From Allodiplogaster sudhausi (taxonomy: Eukaryota; Nematoda; Chromadorea; Rhabditida; Diplogasteridae), in contig CALZFC010000009.1 of the NCBI GenBank assembly GCA_945643635.1, forward strand, positions 3,138,501-3,202,500: a stretch of DNA of 64,000 nucleotides. Reading direction: 5' to 3'. A program made the translations under genes and the position numbers. Positions 11,797-25,189 of the stretch are shown in pieces (positions within the stretch are counted from its first letter, which is position 1; every line of letters begins with the position of its first letter). The notes below the pieces were generated by a model. The model saw only the letters and a program-made list of their open reading frames with translations. It had not been told where the DNA came from and ran no database searches.

Positions 11797-12960
11797 ATGT
11801 TCTTGGTCGATCGAAATATTACAAGTCCAGGATCCTGACAGGATCCGAACCTGGGTCGCTTGCGTCGTAAGTCCCCGCGTTACCAATCGGCCAATCGTCC
11901 ATCATACCAAGTAGCAAGTGAAGATGTAGACATTCGTGTGGAAGTGATCATACATTAAAGATCACACATCATTCACCGGAGGGGGGAATATTGTCAAGTA
12001 TGCTGGCTGAATTATCGCAAGTCCCGAACACTGAGAGGAATCGAACCTGAGCCGCTTGCGTCGTATGTAGTATCGTTACCAATGGGCTATTCGGTCATCA
12101 TACCAGATTGCAAGTGAAGATGTAGACATTCGTGTGGAATGTGATCATAAATCACATGATCACAGATTATGCCCAGGGGGGTAATATTTTTCAGCCAGTG
12201 GTAATATCACAAGTCCGGAATAAATACAGCAATTGATATTGCCCCGAGGAGGAATCGAACCTGGGACCTTACGATTTGAAAACGAACACACTACCAATGA
12301 GCCAATCTGACGTCATACCAACTCGCATCTGAATATGTAGACATACAAACGTGTATGTAGAAGCGATACATATTTTCCCAAAAACCCCGTAAATTATTCA
12401 GATACAGGAATATTGTCCAAGTCCGAAACCCCCCCTGAATATTACTTTTAAAATCATGCAAGAACATATTCACCAGTGTACATGTATCATACCAACTTGC
12501 AAGTAAAGATGTAGACATTCGTGTGGAATGTGATCATACATCACATGATCACAGATTATGTCCAAGGGTATAATATTTTTTAGCCAGTGGAAATATCACA
12601 AGTCCGGAATAAATAGAGCAAATGATATTGCTCCGACAGGAGTCGAACCCGAGCCGCTTGCGTCGAAAGTTGTATCGTTACCAATGGGCCAAATGGCCAT
12701 CATAACAGATTAGAACTGAATATGTAGACTTTCGTGTGAATGTGATCATACATCAGAGATCACAGATCATACCCCAGGGGAGATTCACTCCTCGTTTTTA
12801 ATTTCACAAGTCCAGATCTCGGCCAGTAGACATATGTATCACAAGTCCCGAATAAATACAGCAATTGAATTTGCCTAAAGGAGAAATGCAACATCGGAAT
12901 TTTTGATTTGTAAACGAACCACTACCAATGTGTCAATGAGCCAATCGGCCGTCATACCAG
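11797..12960 (-). repeat. array of tRNA-like (Pol III box) modules, left arm
   Basis: At least four clear modules on the minus strand (about 11835-11905, 12034-12105, 12245-12316, 12634-12705) and a decayed one at about 12880-12955. Each has an A-box-like TTGGCTCATTGGTAG or GGCCGATTGGTAACG, then GACGCAAGCG, then a B-box-like GGTTCGATTCC. Between modules lies a shared segment with TGTGATCATGTG and CACACGAATGTCTACATC. The module plus linker repeats every 200-400 bp. Acceptor and anticodon stems do not pair well, so these look like tRNA-derived, SINE-like sequences and not functional tRNAs. Confidence 0.7.
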
Positions 12961-13139
12961 CTCCCAATTGAACGTGTGCGCATACATACGTACATGTACA
13001 AGTGACAAGTTATACAATAATATATTCCCAACTCCAAACACTCCATGAATTTATATCATTACATTTTCACAAGTCCAGGAAGAATGAGTAGTGAGAGGAT
13101 GAACAAACTGTACGGAAATATTCTCCAGTGTACAAGCAT

Positions 13140-13915
13140 AAATTAAGAACAAGTATTTCAATGTACTCTATTTAGTATATTGGGCCCAACATTTAGGCAG
13201 TACAATGACAGTTGGCAATGCAAAGACATGAATCGTTAGTGCATACATATAGTACAATGAAAACAGCAAATGAGGGATGTCAATAGCTGTGTATAAAGTA
13301 AGAGAAACTATTATCGAAAATCTCGAAATAAATAAATGAAGGAAGAAAGCTATCGGCCTCCCTGTAATATTAGTTACAAAGATATAGGCATTCATACGTA
13401 TATGTTCAAGTGATACAATAATTTATTCCAAGTTCAAAAGCCTACCTAGAATAATTCACCATCGTATTTTTCCAAGTCCATTATAATTTTTTTCCAGGAA
13501 GAAGAAACATACATAATTTATAGTATGCATCAAGAACAAGTATTTCAATGTACTCTATTTAGTATATTGGGCCCAACATTTAGGCAGTACAAAGACAGTT
13601 GGCAATGCAAAGACATGAATCGTTAGTGCATACATATAGTACAATGAAAACAGCAAATGAGGGATGTCAATAGCTGTGTATAAAGTAAGAGAAACTATTA
13701 TCGAAAATCTCGAAATAAATAAATGAAGGAAGAAAGCTATCCGCCTCCCTGTAATATTAGTTACAAAGATATAGGCATTCATACGTATATGTTCAAGTGA
13801 TACAATAATTTATTCCAAGTTCAAAAGCCTACCTAGAATAATTCACCATCGTATTTTTCCAAGTCCATTATAATTTTTATCCAGGAAGAAGAAACATACA
13901 TATTTTATAGTATGC
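13140..13915. repeat. 387-bp tandem duplication in left arm
   Basis: Two adjacent copies at a period of 387 bp, each containing a 75-codon minus-strand frame that differs at two residues between copies. The mirrored copies in the right arm (24368-24595 and 24755-24982) keep exactly the same two differences. The tandem duplication therefore predates the arm duplication or the last homogenisation of the arms. Confidence 0.9.
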
Positions 13916-13979
13916 ATCTGCCTCTAAAATGACGACCAAGTATTTAATGAACTCCAATCGGTAGACGTAAATTATTTTG

Positions 13980-14760
13980 TCAATGTTAGTAAGTCGATTG
14001 TTTCAAGAAACAGAAGTGATGAACGCACGTTACAATGTTATTTAATTCGATTAGCCTATAACAAATAAGCTGTGATACGAGGAAGTTCTACAGAAAAACA
14101 ATTATATTAGAATACACAACTAACCAAAAAATTGTTGTTATAGTTCAATAGTCAGATACATAACTAATGTATATCCAATAAGTTCAGTTCGAATTACCAA
14201 TTCAAGTATGCAACTTATGAATATTATGTACATACAAAAAGGAATTGTCAATGAATGGTTAACTCATATATCATATCAGTTGGACGTAAATAAAGATATA
14301 CATTGCCAACGCCAAGGAAGGCATCTAGAACGAAGCCACAAACAATACATTTGATAGCGAAAGTCTAACAGTTACTTTGCTTCCTACTCTATGCACTAGT
14401 AATATTGAAATTGACGATGTGAAAGACGATCCGTTCTTCATTGTCTGTTACCACATGTTTGACAGATTCTACTCATCTTACATTTCGACCTTTTTATAGA
14501 ATGTCTAAGAAGAAATCGTAAGCGTGAATTATTTGTCAATGTTAGTTGGTCGATTGTTTTACGAAGCATATGTGGATGTACTCAAGTTTCACATTAATGT
14601 TGTTTAACTCGATTAGCCTATAACAAATAAGCTGTGATACTAGGGAGTTCTACAAAAAAACAATTATAAAACAAGACACAACTCACCAAAACAATTCTTG
14701 GTGAAGTTCAATAGTCAGACACATAACGAATATATCCATTAAGAATATTGTGTACATACA
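13980..14760. repeat. diverged duplication in left arm
   Basis: A segment around 14040-14110 (GATTAGCCTATAACAAATAA and its context, with a GTTCTAC motif) recurs around 14605-14675 with substitutions. It is an older internal duplication at about 565-bp spacing, and it is mirrored in the right arm. Confidence 0.75.
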
Positions 14761-17103
14761 AAACATATTCACAGAGAATGGTTAATACATATATCGTATC
14801 AGTTGGACGTATATAAAGAAGATGCTGCAAACACGGAGGAAACCAAGTGTGCATCACAAACAATACATTTGATTATGAAAGTCACAAATTGCAAACAGTT
14901 ATCTTGACTCCTTCTCTATGCAATACCAATATTGAAAGGTGATTTTGCTGTCGTTCTCGATATGTAATATGATCTGTTCATCATTGAAGAAACTTTCTTG
15001 TCAATACAACAGTAGTATTGAAAGTAATGTTGGTTCCATATTCGAAATGGAATATGATCATCATTCATTGTCTAATGTAAGGTCAAAATGTTGACAGTTT
15101 CCTCCTCAATGTTTTTCAATCATTCTTGGTACATCGAAATATTACAAGCCAAAGAACACCATGGTGAACAAGAGTGCAAGTACTCTACATACATTGTTTA
15201 TTGCACACCGAGGCCGGAACATATTGAAACGAAATCGTATTATTAATAATAAATTTACTGTGGGGCACCACAGGAGGTGGGATATGCTATTGAGTATGAG
15301 TCGGAATCACATATATATGGGGTTCTATCACTAAGGAAAGCGCAGTAGAAGTTTAAGAGACCACATAACTTCACAATTTTATCATACTAAAAAGAATAGA
15401 AGTTGAGTCAAAGATCTAAGAAAAAAAAAAGATTAGGGCTATAGAAATATAGTGTTTCTAATCTAATTCGTTGTGGTTTTTTAGATGACAGACTAAAGAA
15501 AAGAGAGTTCGCAGGAATGGTGGATCGGTATCCAAATTGTGCTGGACTTAGAAGATTATGTTTGTTTAGGTAATTCAGTATGAGGATACAAATTATACGT
15601 TCTATTACCTTGGAGGTTGAGGAGATTGGACAGAAGGGTTCCCAGGATCAGACAGTTCCCGGGATCAGACTTAATACATTTTTGATTATAAACAGGACGC
15701 ACTATCGCAGTAAGTAAATGAATATGTAGAAGGAACTGAATGAACATAATAAAAACTGGGATGCAAGAAATAGTAGAGGTTTCTTTCATGTAAACATATG
15801 GAATTTAGCCGGAGGAGGTAATATTTCTAAATGAAAGGCTGAGAATTTTTATTCATTTATTCATTTATATGTACATCCAAAGGGGGATATGACATGAAGA
15901 TAATTGAACAACAATTCACGCAGCAAGAGCATGGCATGTACGCAGAATTTCCAGTACATAATATTAGATGAAAAGAGAAGAAAGAAATTATGTAACTAAT
16001 AGAAACGATATGTAGACTCAATGACACTAAAGTACAATAGAAAAGTAATAGATAATATATAAAGATAATTATTTAGAGGAGCGTTTACGCATTATTCACA
16101 AGGATATTTAGTATAAGTGGACGAGGGTACAGATAGTTGACAAGACAGAGTATGATACATAGTTGAAATGCACTAACACATACCACAACCAAAGTGCTGA
16201 AGTTAATGCAAAATGGAAAGATACTAGTCATGTATGGCAAAGGTGTGACGAGGTAGAAGACTCAGAGGATTGGACATTACATATCATGGAACTCAACATA
16301 GATTTTATTGTTCTTCAAATGACAGCTTAATAGTTATGTTTCATATGTCTAAGTAATCATATGTCTAAGCAATAGCACACTCACCACAATGAAGATACAT
16401 TTCAGCTGCATTCTGAAAGGACTCCATCTTAATTACAATAAAAGGAGGAATGACAGACTAAGGCTTCTTAGCCTCAACAGTATTCATTCGGTAGGAGATG
16501 ATATATGATGGAGTGAAGTAAAAGGTCTATCTATGCATCTATGTATATGGTACCTATGCCAACGAACTACATTAATTTTACAAGATTAGTAGGACTGAGC
16601 ATATTTTGTTATTATTTAGAGAGTTACACGATAATGGATGCACACTTTCCAATTCGTTTACTTGCAATTTTCTCATGTTCATACAAGTGGTATTAAAAGA
16701 AAGATTTCTGTATGCACGAGTCAGTAAAGTTGTAAAGAGGAGAGGGGTTAGCAATAGTGTGGGAAATATACATGAACTTTTCCGAACTTTTCTATTACTC
16801 CTAAATCTTTGTAACTGTTTATTTATTTAATTATGTTAATCAAAGCGGGCATGATTTAACAACATTTGACGTAGCAATAGTGTGGAATAAATATAAACAG
16901 AATATCCTAAACACAAGAAGAACATTTCATGAAGCCATAACATATTTAACAAGTATCATTTCTCGTAATATATACTTAAAATAAGTTTTATCATTATCAT
17001 ATCTACAAGGATTTAGAAGAAGAACATATATTTCACAGAACAATGTAGGTATTAAGCGAAATTGGGAAAGGATGCTTTACAATCAGCAGCAGTCATCTTG
17101 ATC

Positions 17104-17550
17104 TTATAGCGCCACTGAGAGAAATTCCAGAGGGAAGAAAGCGTTGTCGGCTGACGAAACTAGAGGTATGTTAGGGGCATGCACTTGTGAACCATGTTGA
17201 CAGAACATGTATTCCTGAATTATTCGATTTGTAAAACAAATAAAAAGAATGGCAGTAAAATATAAAAAAAAGACCTGAATGGAGACCCTGACAGGTATTA
17301 TACCGAGAGAACTGTGATGCCCTGCGACATTCAATCGAGCAGTGATGCGCGTCGATGAGTTTGAGCCTGGGAGAATGCGTGGCTGATTGATGATGAAGTT
17401 TTCGATGAGGTGGTTAGTGCGAATTCGTTCCTTTCGAAGGATGTTATTGATTGAGTCAATCTCGTCCGTTGTGAGAGTACTCGTCGCCAAGTGTGAAGAA
17501 GAGATATATAGGGAGAGGAATGAAGTCTGGCAAGACCATGATCGCTGCAA
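17104..17550 (-). pseudogene. gene-like reading frame inside left arm (unrecognised)
   Basis: A 148-codon frame with a higher GC content and more coding-like codons than the surrounding arm. The middle part (TTDEIDSINNILRKERIR to IIPVRVSIQ) looks coding. It is followed by a possible 60-nt intron (GTCTTT...TTCAG) in the same frame and a short second exon to the stop. An AG acceptor precedes the frame, so it may be an internal exon of a captured gene fragment. No family was recognised. The exact copy at 20600-21046 is on the opposite strand in the other arm. Confidence 0.4.
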
Positions 17551-18359
17551 CTCTGTTTATCATTGAAAGCATTACCAATTTTATAAATAACATCAACACT
17601 TACGATAATAATTATACATCAAAGAAAAATTGAAAAAAAAAATGTAAAAAAAAGAACTAATAGTTTGCCGCTGTAAGTAGCGAGACATAAACCAACAAGC
17701 AAATCAACAATCCGATATCTGCGAAGGAAGATGTAATTCTTATCAGTCCTTAGGATCATAAAGGAGAGAGCTAAAATATGTGACAACTAAAGTGAAGAGA
17801 AATAGTATAGGTTAGAAGACATAGAAACAAAAACACGAAAAAAATAAATAACGAAAACAGAGATACTTGTTCTTCACCATTTTATCTGTTACTTTAGACC
17901 ATGGCTATCCTTAACTCTATTGAATTTTGAAAACATTATTTAAAAATCTGATACACACCATCAACACATTCACTAATAATGATACATCCAAGAAAATGAA
18001 TGATATGTAAAATGAAAAAAATTCATAGCCATTCTAAGTAATATATATGTAACAAGGACAGTGAAGAAAAATAGTATTGGTAAGAAGACTTAGTAAAGGC
18101 AACAAAGATTGAATAAATCTTACTTCATAATTTCTTCAGTTACATGTATGTTCTATTTTCTTTGTATTGGATGTTGCACCATAAGAAACGTTTGAAACGT
18201 CACCTGTACAAAAATTCTTTATTTGGCCTGTTAAAAACAAACTGTGATGTAATGTTTATTGACTGTGCTGACCTTGTCTATGCCATGAAGGATTTTGTGA
18301 CTGAAGATCACACTTTGCGTTTTGTTCTTACTTAAATAAATTTGTCGAAGAACATTAAT

Positions 18360-19012
18360 GCAACTACTTGGACAAAGAGAGAAATAGAGAAGAAGTAATA
18401 CAAACCTTAGTGTCACATTTTGGAATCTTCCTGGTAAATGTTTCTTACAATCAGACAAGACACTTGTTCACAAAATTTAAGACACCACACGCAAGAAAAA
18501 AAATCACTTACATCAACGTTGTCGTACTTTGTCATATCGTTGTTGGAAACTTAATGAACTATCTTTACCAATTATATTCGGAAAAAGAAGACATAGACAT
18601 GTAAAATAACATGTAAAGTCAGTATTTAGACAATGAGAGAAATAGACAAGAAGTAATACAAACCATAGTGCCACATCTTGGAATCTTACTGGTAAATGTT
18701 TCCTACAAACAGATACTTGTTCAAACACTTTAGAAAAAATATGCAAGAAAAAAATCACTTACATCAACGTGGTCATACTTTGCCTTATCGTTGTTGGAAA
18801 CTTAATGCACTATCTTTACCAATTATATTCGGAAAAAGAAGACATAGACATGTAAAATAACATGTAAAGTGAGTACTTAGATAATGAGAGAAACAGACAA
18901 GAAGTAATACAAACCATAGTGTCACATCTTGGAATCTTGCTTGCAAATTTTTCCAACAAACAGACAAGACAAATGAAGACAACAGACTCAAAATTGGTTG
19001 TTCACACAACAT
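18360..19012. repeat. ~250-bp tandem repeats next to the spacer, left arm
   Basis: About 2.6 copies of a unit of about 250 bp, with anchors TGTTGGAAACTTAATG at 18541 and 18792 and CATGTAAAATAACATGTAAAG near 18597 and 18849. The units differ by several substitutions and small indels. The same array is mirrored at about 19137-19790. Confidence 0.85.
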
Positions 19013-19037
19013 AAGAAAACATACTACGTAACCAGTT

Positions 19038-19111
19038 CGCAACGAATCACCCCTCTCAAATTGTCTCTGTAATTTTTCTAAGTCCAAAATCAAAGTTGAA
19101 ATTTTTCATCT
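19038..19111. other. 74-bp unpaired spacer at palindrome centre
   Basis: This is the only non-palindromic part of the element. It contains one TTTTTCTAAGTCCAAAATC...GTTGAAATTTTTC unit, the same repeat that forms the outer ends of the element. The arms meet it at AACCAGTT (left) and AACTGGTT (right). Confidence 0.9.
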
Positions 19112-20599
19112 AACTGGTTACGTAGTATGTTTTCTTATGTTGTGTGAACAACCAATTTTGAGTCTGTTGTCTTCATTTGTCTTGTCTGTTTGTTGGAAAA
19201 ATTTGCAAGCAAGATTCCAAGATGTGACACTATGGTTTGTATTACTTCTTGTCTGTTTCTCTCATTATCTAAGTACTCACTTTACATGTTATTTTACATG
19301 TCTATGTCTTCTTTTTCCGAATATAATTGGTAAAGATAGTGCATTAAGTTTCCAACAACGATAAGGCAAAGTATGACCACGTTGATGTAAGTGATTTTTT
19401 TCTTGCATATTTTTTCTAAAGTGTTTGAACAAGTATCTGTTTGTAGGAAACATTTACCAGTAAGATTCCAAGATGTGGCACTATGGTTTGTATTACTTCT
19501 TGTCTATTTCTCTCATTGTCTAAATACTGACTTTACATGTTATTTTACATGTCTATGTCTTCTTTTTCCGAATATAATTGGTAAAGATAGTTCATTAAGT
19601 TTCCAACAACGATATGACAAAGTACGACAACGTTGATGTAAGTGATTTTTTTTCTTGCGTGTGGTGTCTTAAATTTTGTGAACAAGTGTCTTGTCTGATT
19701 GTAAGAAACATTTACCAGGAAGATTCCAAAATGTGACACTAAGGTTTGTATTACTTCTTCTCTATTTCTCTCTTTGTCCAAGTAGTTGCATTAATGTTCT
19801 TCGACAAATTTATTTAAGTAAGAACAAAACGCAAAGTGTGATCTTCAGTCACAAAATCCTTCATGGCATAGACAAGGTCAGCACAGTCAATAAACATTAC
19901 ATCACAGTTTGTTTTTAACAGGCCAAATAAAGAATTTTTGTACAGGTGACGTTTCAAACGTTTCTTATGGTGCAACATCCAATACAAAGAAAATAGAACA
20001 TACATGTAACTGAAGAAATTATGAAGTAAGATTTATTCAATCTTTGTTGCCTTTACTAAGTCTTCTTACCAATACTATTTTTCTTCACTGTCCTTGTTAC
20101 ATATATATTACTTAGAATGGCTATGAATTTTTTTCATTTTACATATCATTCATTTTCTTGGATGTATCATTATTAGTGAATGTGTTGATGGTGTGTATCA
20201 GATTTTTAAATAATGTTTTCAAAATTCAATAGAGTTAAGGATAGCCATGGTCTAAAGTAACAGATAAAATGGTGAAGAACAAGTATCTCTGTTTTCGTTA
20301 TTTATTTTTTTCGTGTTTTTGTTTCTATGTCTTCTAACCTATACTATTTCTCTTCACTTTAGTTGTCACATATTTTAGCTCTCTCCTTTATGATCCTAAG
20401 GACTGATAAGAATTACATCTTCCTTCGCAGATATCGGATTGTTGATTTGCTTGTTGGTTTATGTCTCGCTACTTACAGCGGCAAACTATTAGTTCTTTTT
20501 TTTTACATTTTTTTTTTCAATTTTTCTTTGATGTATAATTATTATCGTAAGTGTTGATGTTATTTATAAAATTGGTAATGCTTTCAATGATAAACAGAG

Positions 20600-21046
20600 T
20601 TGCAGCGATCATGGTCTTGCCAGACTTCATTCCTCTCCCTATATATCTCTTCTTCACACTTGGCGACGAGTACTCTCACAACGGACGAGATTGACTCAAT
20701 CAATAACATCCTTCGAAAGGAACGAATTCGCACTAACCACCTCATCGAAAACTTCATCATCAATCAGCCACGCATTCTCCCAGGCTCAAACTCATCGACG
20801 CGCATCACTGCTCGATTGAATGTCGCAGGGCATCACAGTTCTCTCGGTATAATACCTGTCAGGGTCTCCATTCAGGTCTTTTTTTTATATTTTACTGCCA
20901 TTCTTTTTATTTGTTTTACAAATCGAATAATTCAGGAATACATGTTCTGTCAACATGGTTCACAAGTGCATGCCCCTAACATACCTCTAGTTTCGTCAGC
21001 CGACAACGCTTTCTTCCCTCTGGAATTTCTCTCAGTGGCGCTATAA
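20600..21046 (+). pseudogene. mirror copy of the gene-like frame, right arm
   Basis: Same translation as the minus-strand frame at 17104-17550, here on the plus strand. If expressed, the two copies would give identical products from divergent positions. The acceptor-like AAACAG lies just upstream at about 20593-20598. Confidence 0.4.
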
Positions 21047-24000
21047 GATCAAGATGACTGCTGCTGATTGTAAAGCATCCTTTCCCAATTTCGCTTAATA
21101 CCTACATTGTTCTGTGAAATATATGTTCTTCTTCTAAATCCTTGTAGATATGATAATGATAAAACTTATTTTAAGTATATATTACGAGAAATGATACTTG
21201 TTAAATATGTTATGGCTTCATGAAATGTTCTTCTTGTGTTTAGGATATTCTGTTTATATTTATTCCACACTATTGCTACGTCAAATGTTGTTAAATCATG
21301 CCCGCTTTGATTAACATAATTAAATAAATAAACAGTTACAAAGATTTAGGAGTAATAGAAAAGTTCGGAAAAGTTCATGTATATTTCCCACACTATTGCT
21401 AACCCCTCTCCTCTTTACAACTTTACTGACTCGTGCATACAGAAATCTTTCTTTTAATACCACTTGTATGAACATGAGAAAATTGCAAGTAAACGAATTG
21501 GAAAGTGTGCATCCATTATCGTGTAACTCTCTAAATAATAACAAAATATGCTCAGTCCTACTAATCTTGTAAAATTAATGTAGTTCGTTGGCATAGGTAC
21601 CATATACATAGATGCATAGATAGACCTTTTACTTCACTCCATCATATATCATCTCCTACCGAATGAATACTGTTGAGGCTAAGAAGCCTTAGTCTGTCAT
21701 TCCTCCTTTTATTGTAATTAAGATGGAGTCCTTTCAGAATGCAGCTGAAATGTATCTTCATTGTGGTGAGTGTGCTATTGCTTAGACATATGATTACTTA
21801 GACATATGAAACATAACTATTAAGCTGTCATTTGAAGAACAATAAAATCTATGTTGAGTTCCATGATATGTAATGTCCAATCCTCTGAGTCTTCTACCTC
21901 GTCACACCTTTGCCATACATGACTAGTATCTTTCCATTTTGCATTAACTTCAGCACTTTGGTTGTGGTATGTGTTAGTGCATTTCAACTATGTATCATAC
22001 TCTGTCTTGTCAACTATCTGTACCCTCGTCCACTTATACTAAATATCCTTGTGAATAATGCGTAAACGCTCCTCTAAATAATTATCTTTATATATTATCT
22101 ATTACTTTTCTATTGTACTTTAGTGTCATTGAGTCTACATATCGTTTCTATTAGTTACATAATTTCTTTCTTCTCTTTTCATCTAATATTATGTACTGGA
22201 AATTCTGCGTACATGCCATGCTCTTGCTGCGTGAATTGTTGTTCAATTATCTTCATGTCATATCCCCCTTTGGATGTACATATAAATGAATAAATGAATA
22301 AAAATTCTCAGCCTTTCATTTAGAAATATTACCTCCTCCGGCTAAATTCCATATGTTTACATGAAAGAAACCTCTACTATTTCTTGCATCCCAGTTTTTA
22401 TTATGTTCATTCAGTTCCTTCTACATATTCATTTACTTACTGCGATAGTGCGTCCTGTTTATAATCAAAAATGTATTAAGTCTGATCCCGGGAACTGTCT
22501 GATCCTGGGAACCCTTCTGTCCAATCTCCTCAACCTCCAAGGTAATAGAACGTATAATTTGTATCCTCATACTGAATTACCTAAACAAACATAATCTTCT
22601 AAGTCCAGCACAATTTGGATACCGATCCACCATTCCTGCGAACTCTCTTTTCTTTAGTCTGTCATCTAAAAAACCACAACGAATTAGATTAGAAACACTA
22701 TATTTCTATAGCCCTAATCTTTTTTTTTTCTTAGATCTTTGACTCAACTTCTATTCTTTTTAGTATGATAAAATTGTGAAGTTATGTGGTCTCTTAAACT
22801 TCTACTGCGCTTTCCTTAGTGATAGAACCCCATATATATGTGATTCCGACTCATACTCAATAGCATATCCCACCTCCTGTGGTGCCCCACAGTAAATTTA
22901 TTATTAATAATACGATTTCGTTTCAATATGTTCCGGCCTCGGTGTGCAATAAACAATGTATGTAGAGTACTTGCACTCTTGTTCACCATGGTGTTCTTTG
23001 GCTTGTAATATTTCGATGTACCAAGAATGATTGAAAAACATTGAGGAGGAAACTGTCAACATTTTGACCTTACATTAGACAATGAATGATGATCATATTC
23101 CATTTCGAATATGGAACCAACATTACTTTCAATACTACTGTTGTATTGACAAGAAAGTTTCTTCAATGATGAACAGATCATATTACATATCGAGAACGAC
23201 AGCAAAATCACCTTTCAATATTGGTATTGCATAGAGAAGGAGTCAAGATAACTGTTTGCAATTTGTGACTTTCATAATCAAATGTATTGTTTGTGATGCA
23301 CACTTGGTTTCCTCCGTGTTTGCAGCATCTTCTTTATATACGTCCAACTGATACGATATATGTATTAACCATTCTCTGTGAATATGTTTTGTATGTACAC
23401 AATATTCTTAATGGATATATTCGTTATGTGTCTGACTATTGAACTTCACCAAGAATTGTTTTGGTGAGTTGTGTCTTGTTTTATAATTGTTTTTTTGTAG
23501 AACTCCCTAGTATCACAGCTTATTTGTTATAGGCTAATCGAGTTAAACAACATTAATGTGAAACTTGAGTACATCCACATATGCTTCGTAAAACAATCGA
23601 CCAACTAACATTGACAAATAATTCACGCTTACGATTTCTTCTTAGACATTCTATAAAAAGGTCGAAATGTAAGATGAGTAGAATCTGTCAAACATGTGGT
23701 AACAGACAATGAAGAACGGATCGTCTTTCACATCGTCAATTTCAATATTACTAGTGCATAGAGTAGGAAGCAAAGTAACTGTTAGACTTTCGCTATCAAA
23801 TGTATTGTTTGTGGCTTCGTTCTAGATGCCTTCCTTGGCGTTGGCAATGTATATCTTTATTTACGTCCAACTGATATGATATATGAGTTAACCATTCATT
23901 GACAATTCCTTTTTGTATGTACATAATATTCATAAGTTGCATACTTGAATTGGTAATTCGAACTGAACTTATTGGATATACATTAGTTATGTATCTGACT

Positions 24001-25189
24001 ATTGAACTATAACAACAATTTTTTGGTTAGTTGTGTATTCTAATATAATTGTTTTTCTGTAGAACTTCCTCGTATCACAGCTTATTTGTTATAGGCTAAT
24101 CGAATTAAATAACATTGTAACGTGCGTTCATCACTTCTGTTTCTTGAAACAATCGACTTACTAACATTGACAAAATAATTTACGTCTACCGATTGGAGTT
24201 CATTAAATACTTAGTCGTCATTTTAGAGGCAGATGCATACTATAAAATATGTATGTTTCTTCTTCCTGGATAAAAATTATAATGGACTTGGAAAAATACG
24301 ATGGTGAATTATTCTAGGTAGGCTTTTGAACTTGGAATAAATTATTGTATCACTTGAACATATACGTATGAATGCCTATATCTTTGTAACTAATATTACA
24401 GGGAGGCGGATAGCTTTCTTCCTTCATTTATTTATTTCGAGATTTTCGATAATAGTTTCTCTTACTTTATACACAGCTATTGACATCCCTCATTTGCTGT
24501 TTTCATTGTACTATATGTATGCACTAACGATTCATGTCTTTGCATTGCCAACTGTCTTTGTACTGCCTAAATGTTGGGCCCAATATACTAAATAGAGTAC
24601 ATTGAAATACTTGTTCTTGATGCATACTATAAATTATGTATGTTTCTTCTTCCTGGAAAAAAATTATAATGGACTTGGAAAAATACGATGGTGAATTATT
24701 CTAGGTAGGCTTTTGAACTTGGAATAAATTATTGTATCACTTGAACATATACGTATGAATGCCTATATCTTTGTAACTAATATTACAGGGAGGCCGATAG
24801 CTTTCTTCCTTCATTTATTTATTTCGAGATTTTCGATAATAGTTTCTCTTACTTTATACACAGCTATTGACATCCCTCATTTGCTGTTTTCATTGTACTA
24901 TATGTATGCACTAACGATTCATGTCTTTGCATTGCCAACTGTCATTGTACTGCCTAAATGTTGGGCCCAATATACTAAATAGAGTACATTGAAATACTTG
25001 TTCTTAATTTATGCTTGTACACTGGAGAATATTTCCGTACAGTTTGTTCATCCTCTCACTACTCATTCTTCCTGGACTTGTGAAAATGTAATGATATAAA
25101 TTCATGGAGTGTTTGGAGTTGGGAATATATTATTGTATAACTTGTCACTTGTACATGTACGTATGTATGCGCACACGTTCAATTGGGAG

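Noticed and set aside
12245..12316. Possible functional tRNA gene on the minus strand
   Set aside because: A- and B-box-like sequences are present, but the acceptor stem ends do not pair and the anticodon stem is poor. Called tRNA-like only.
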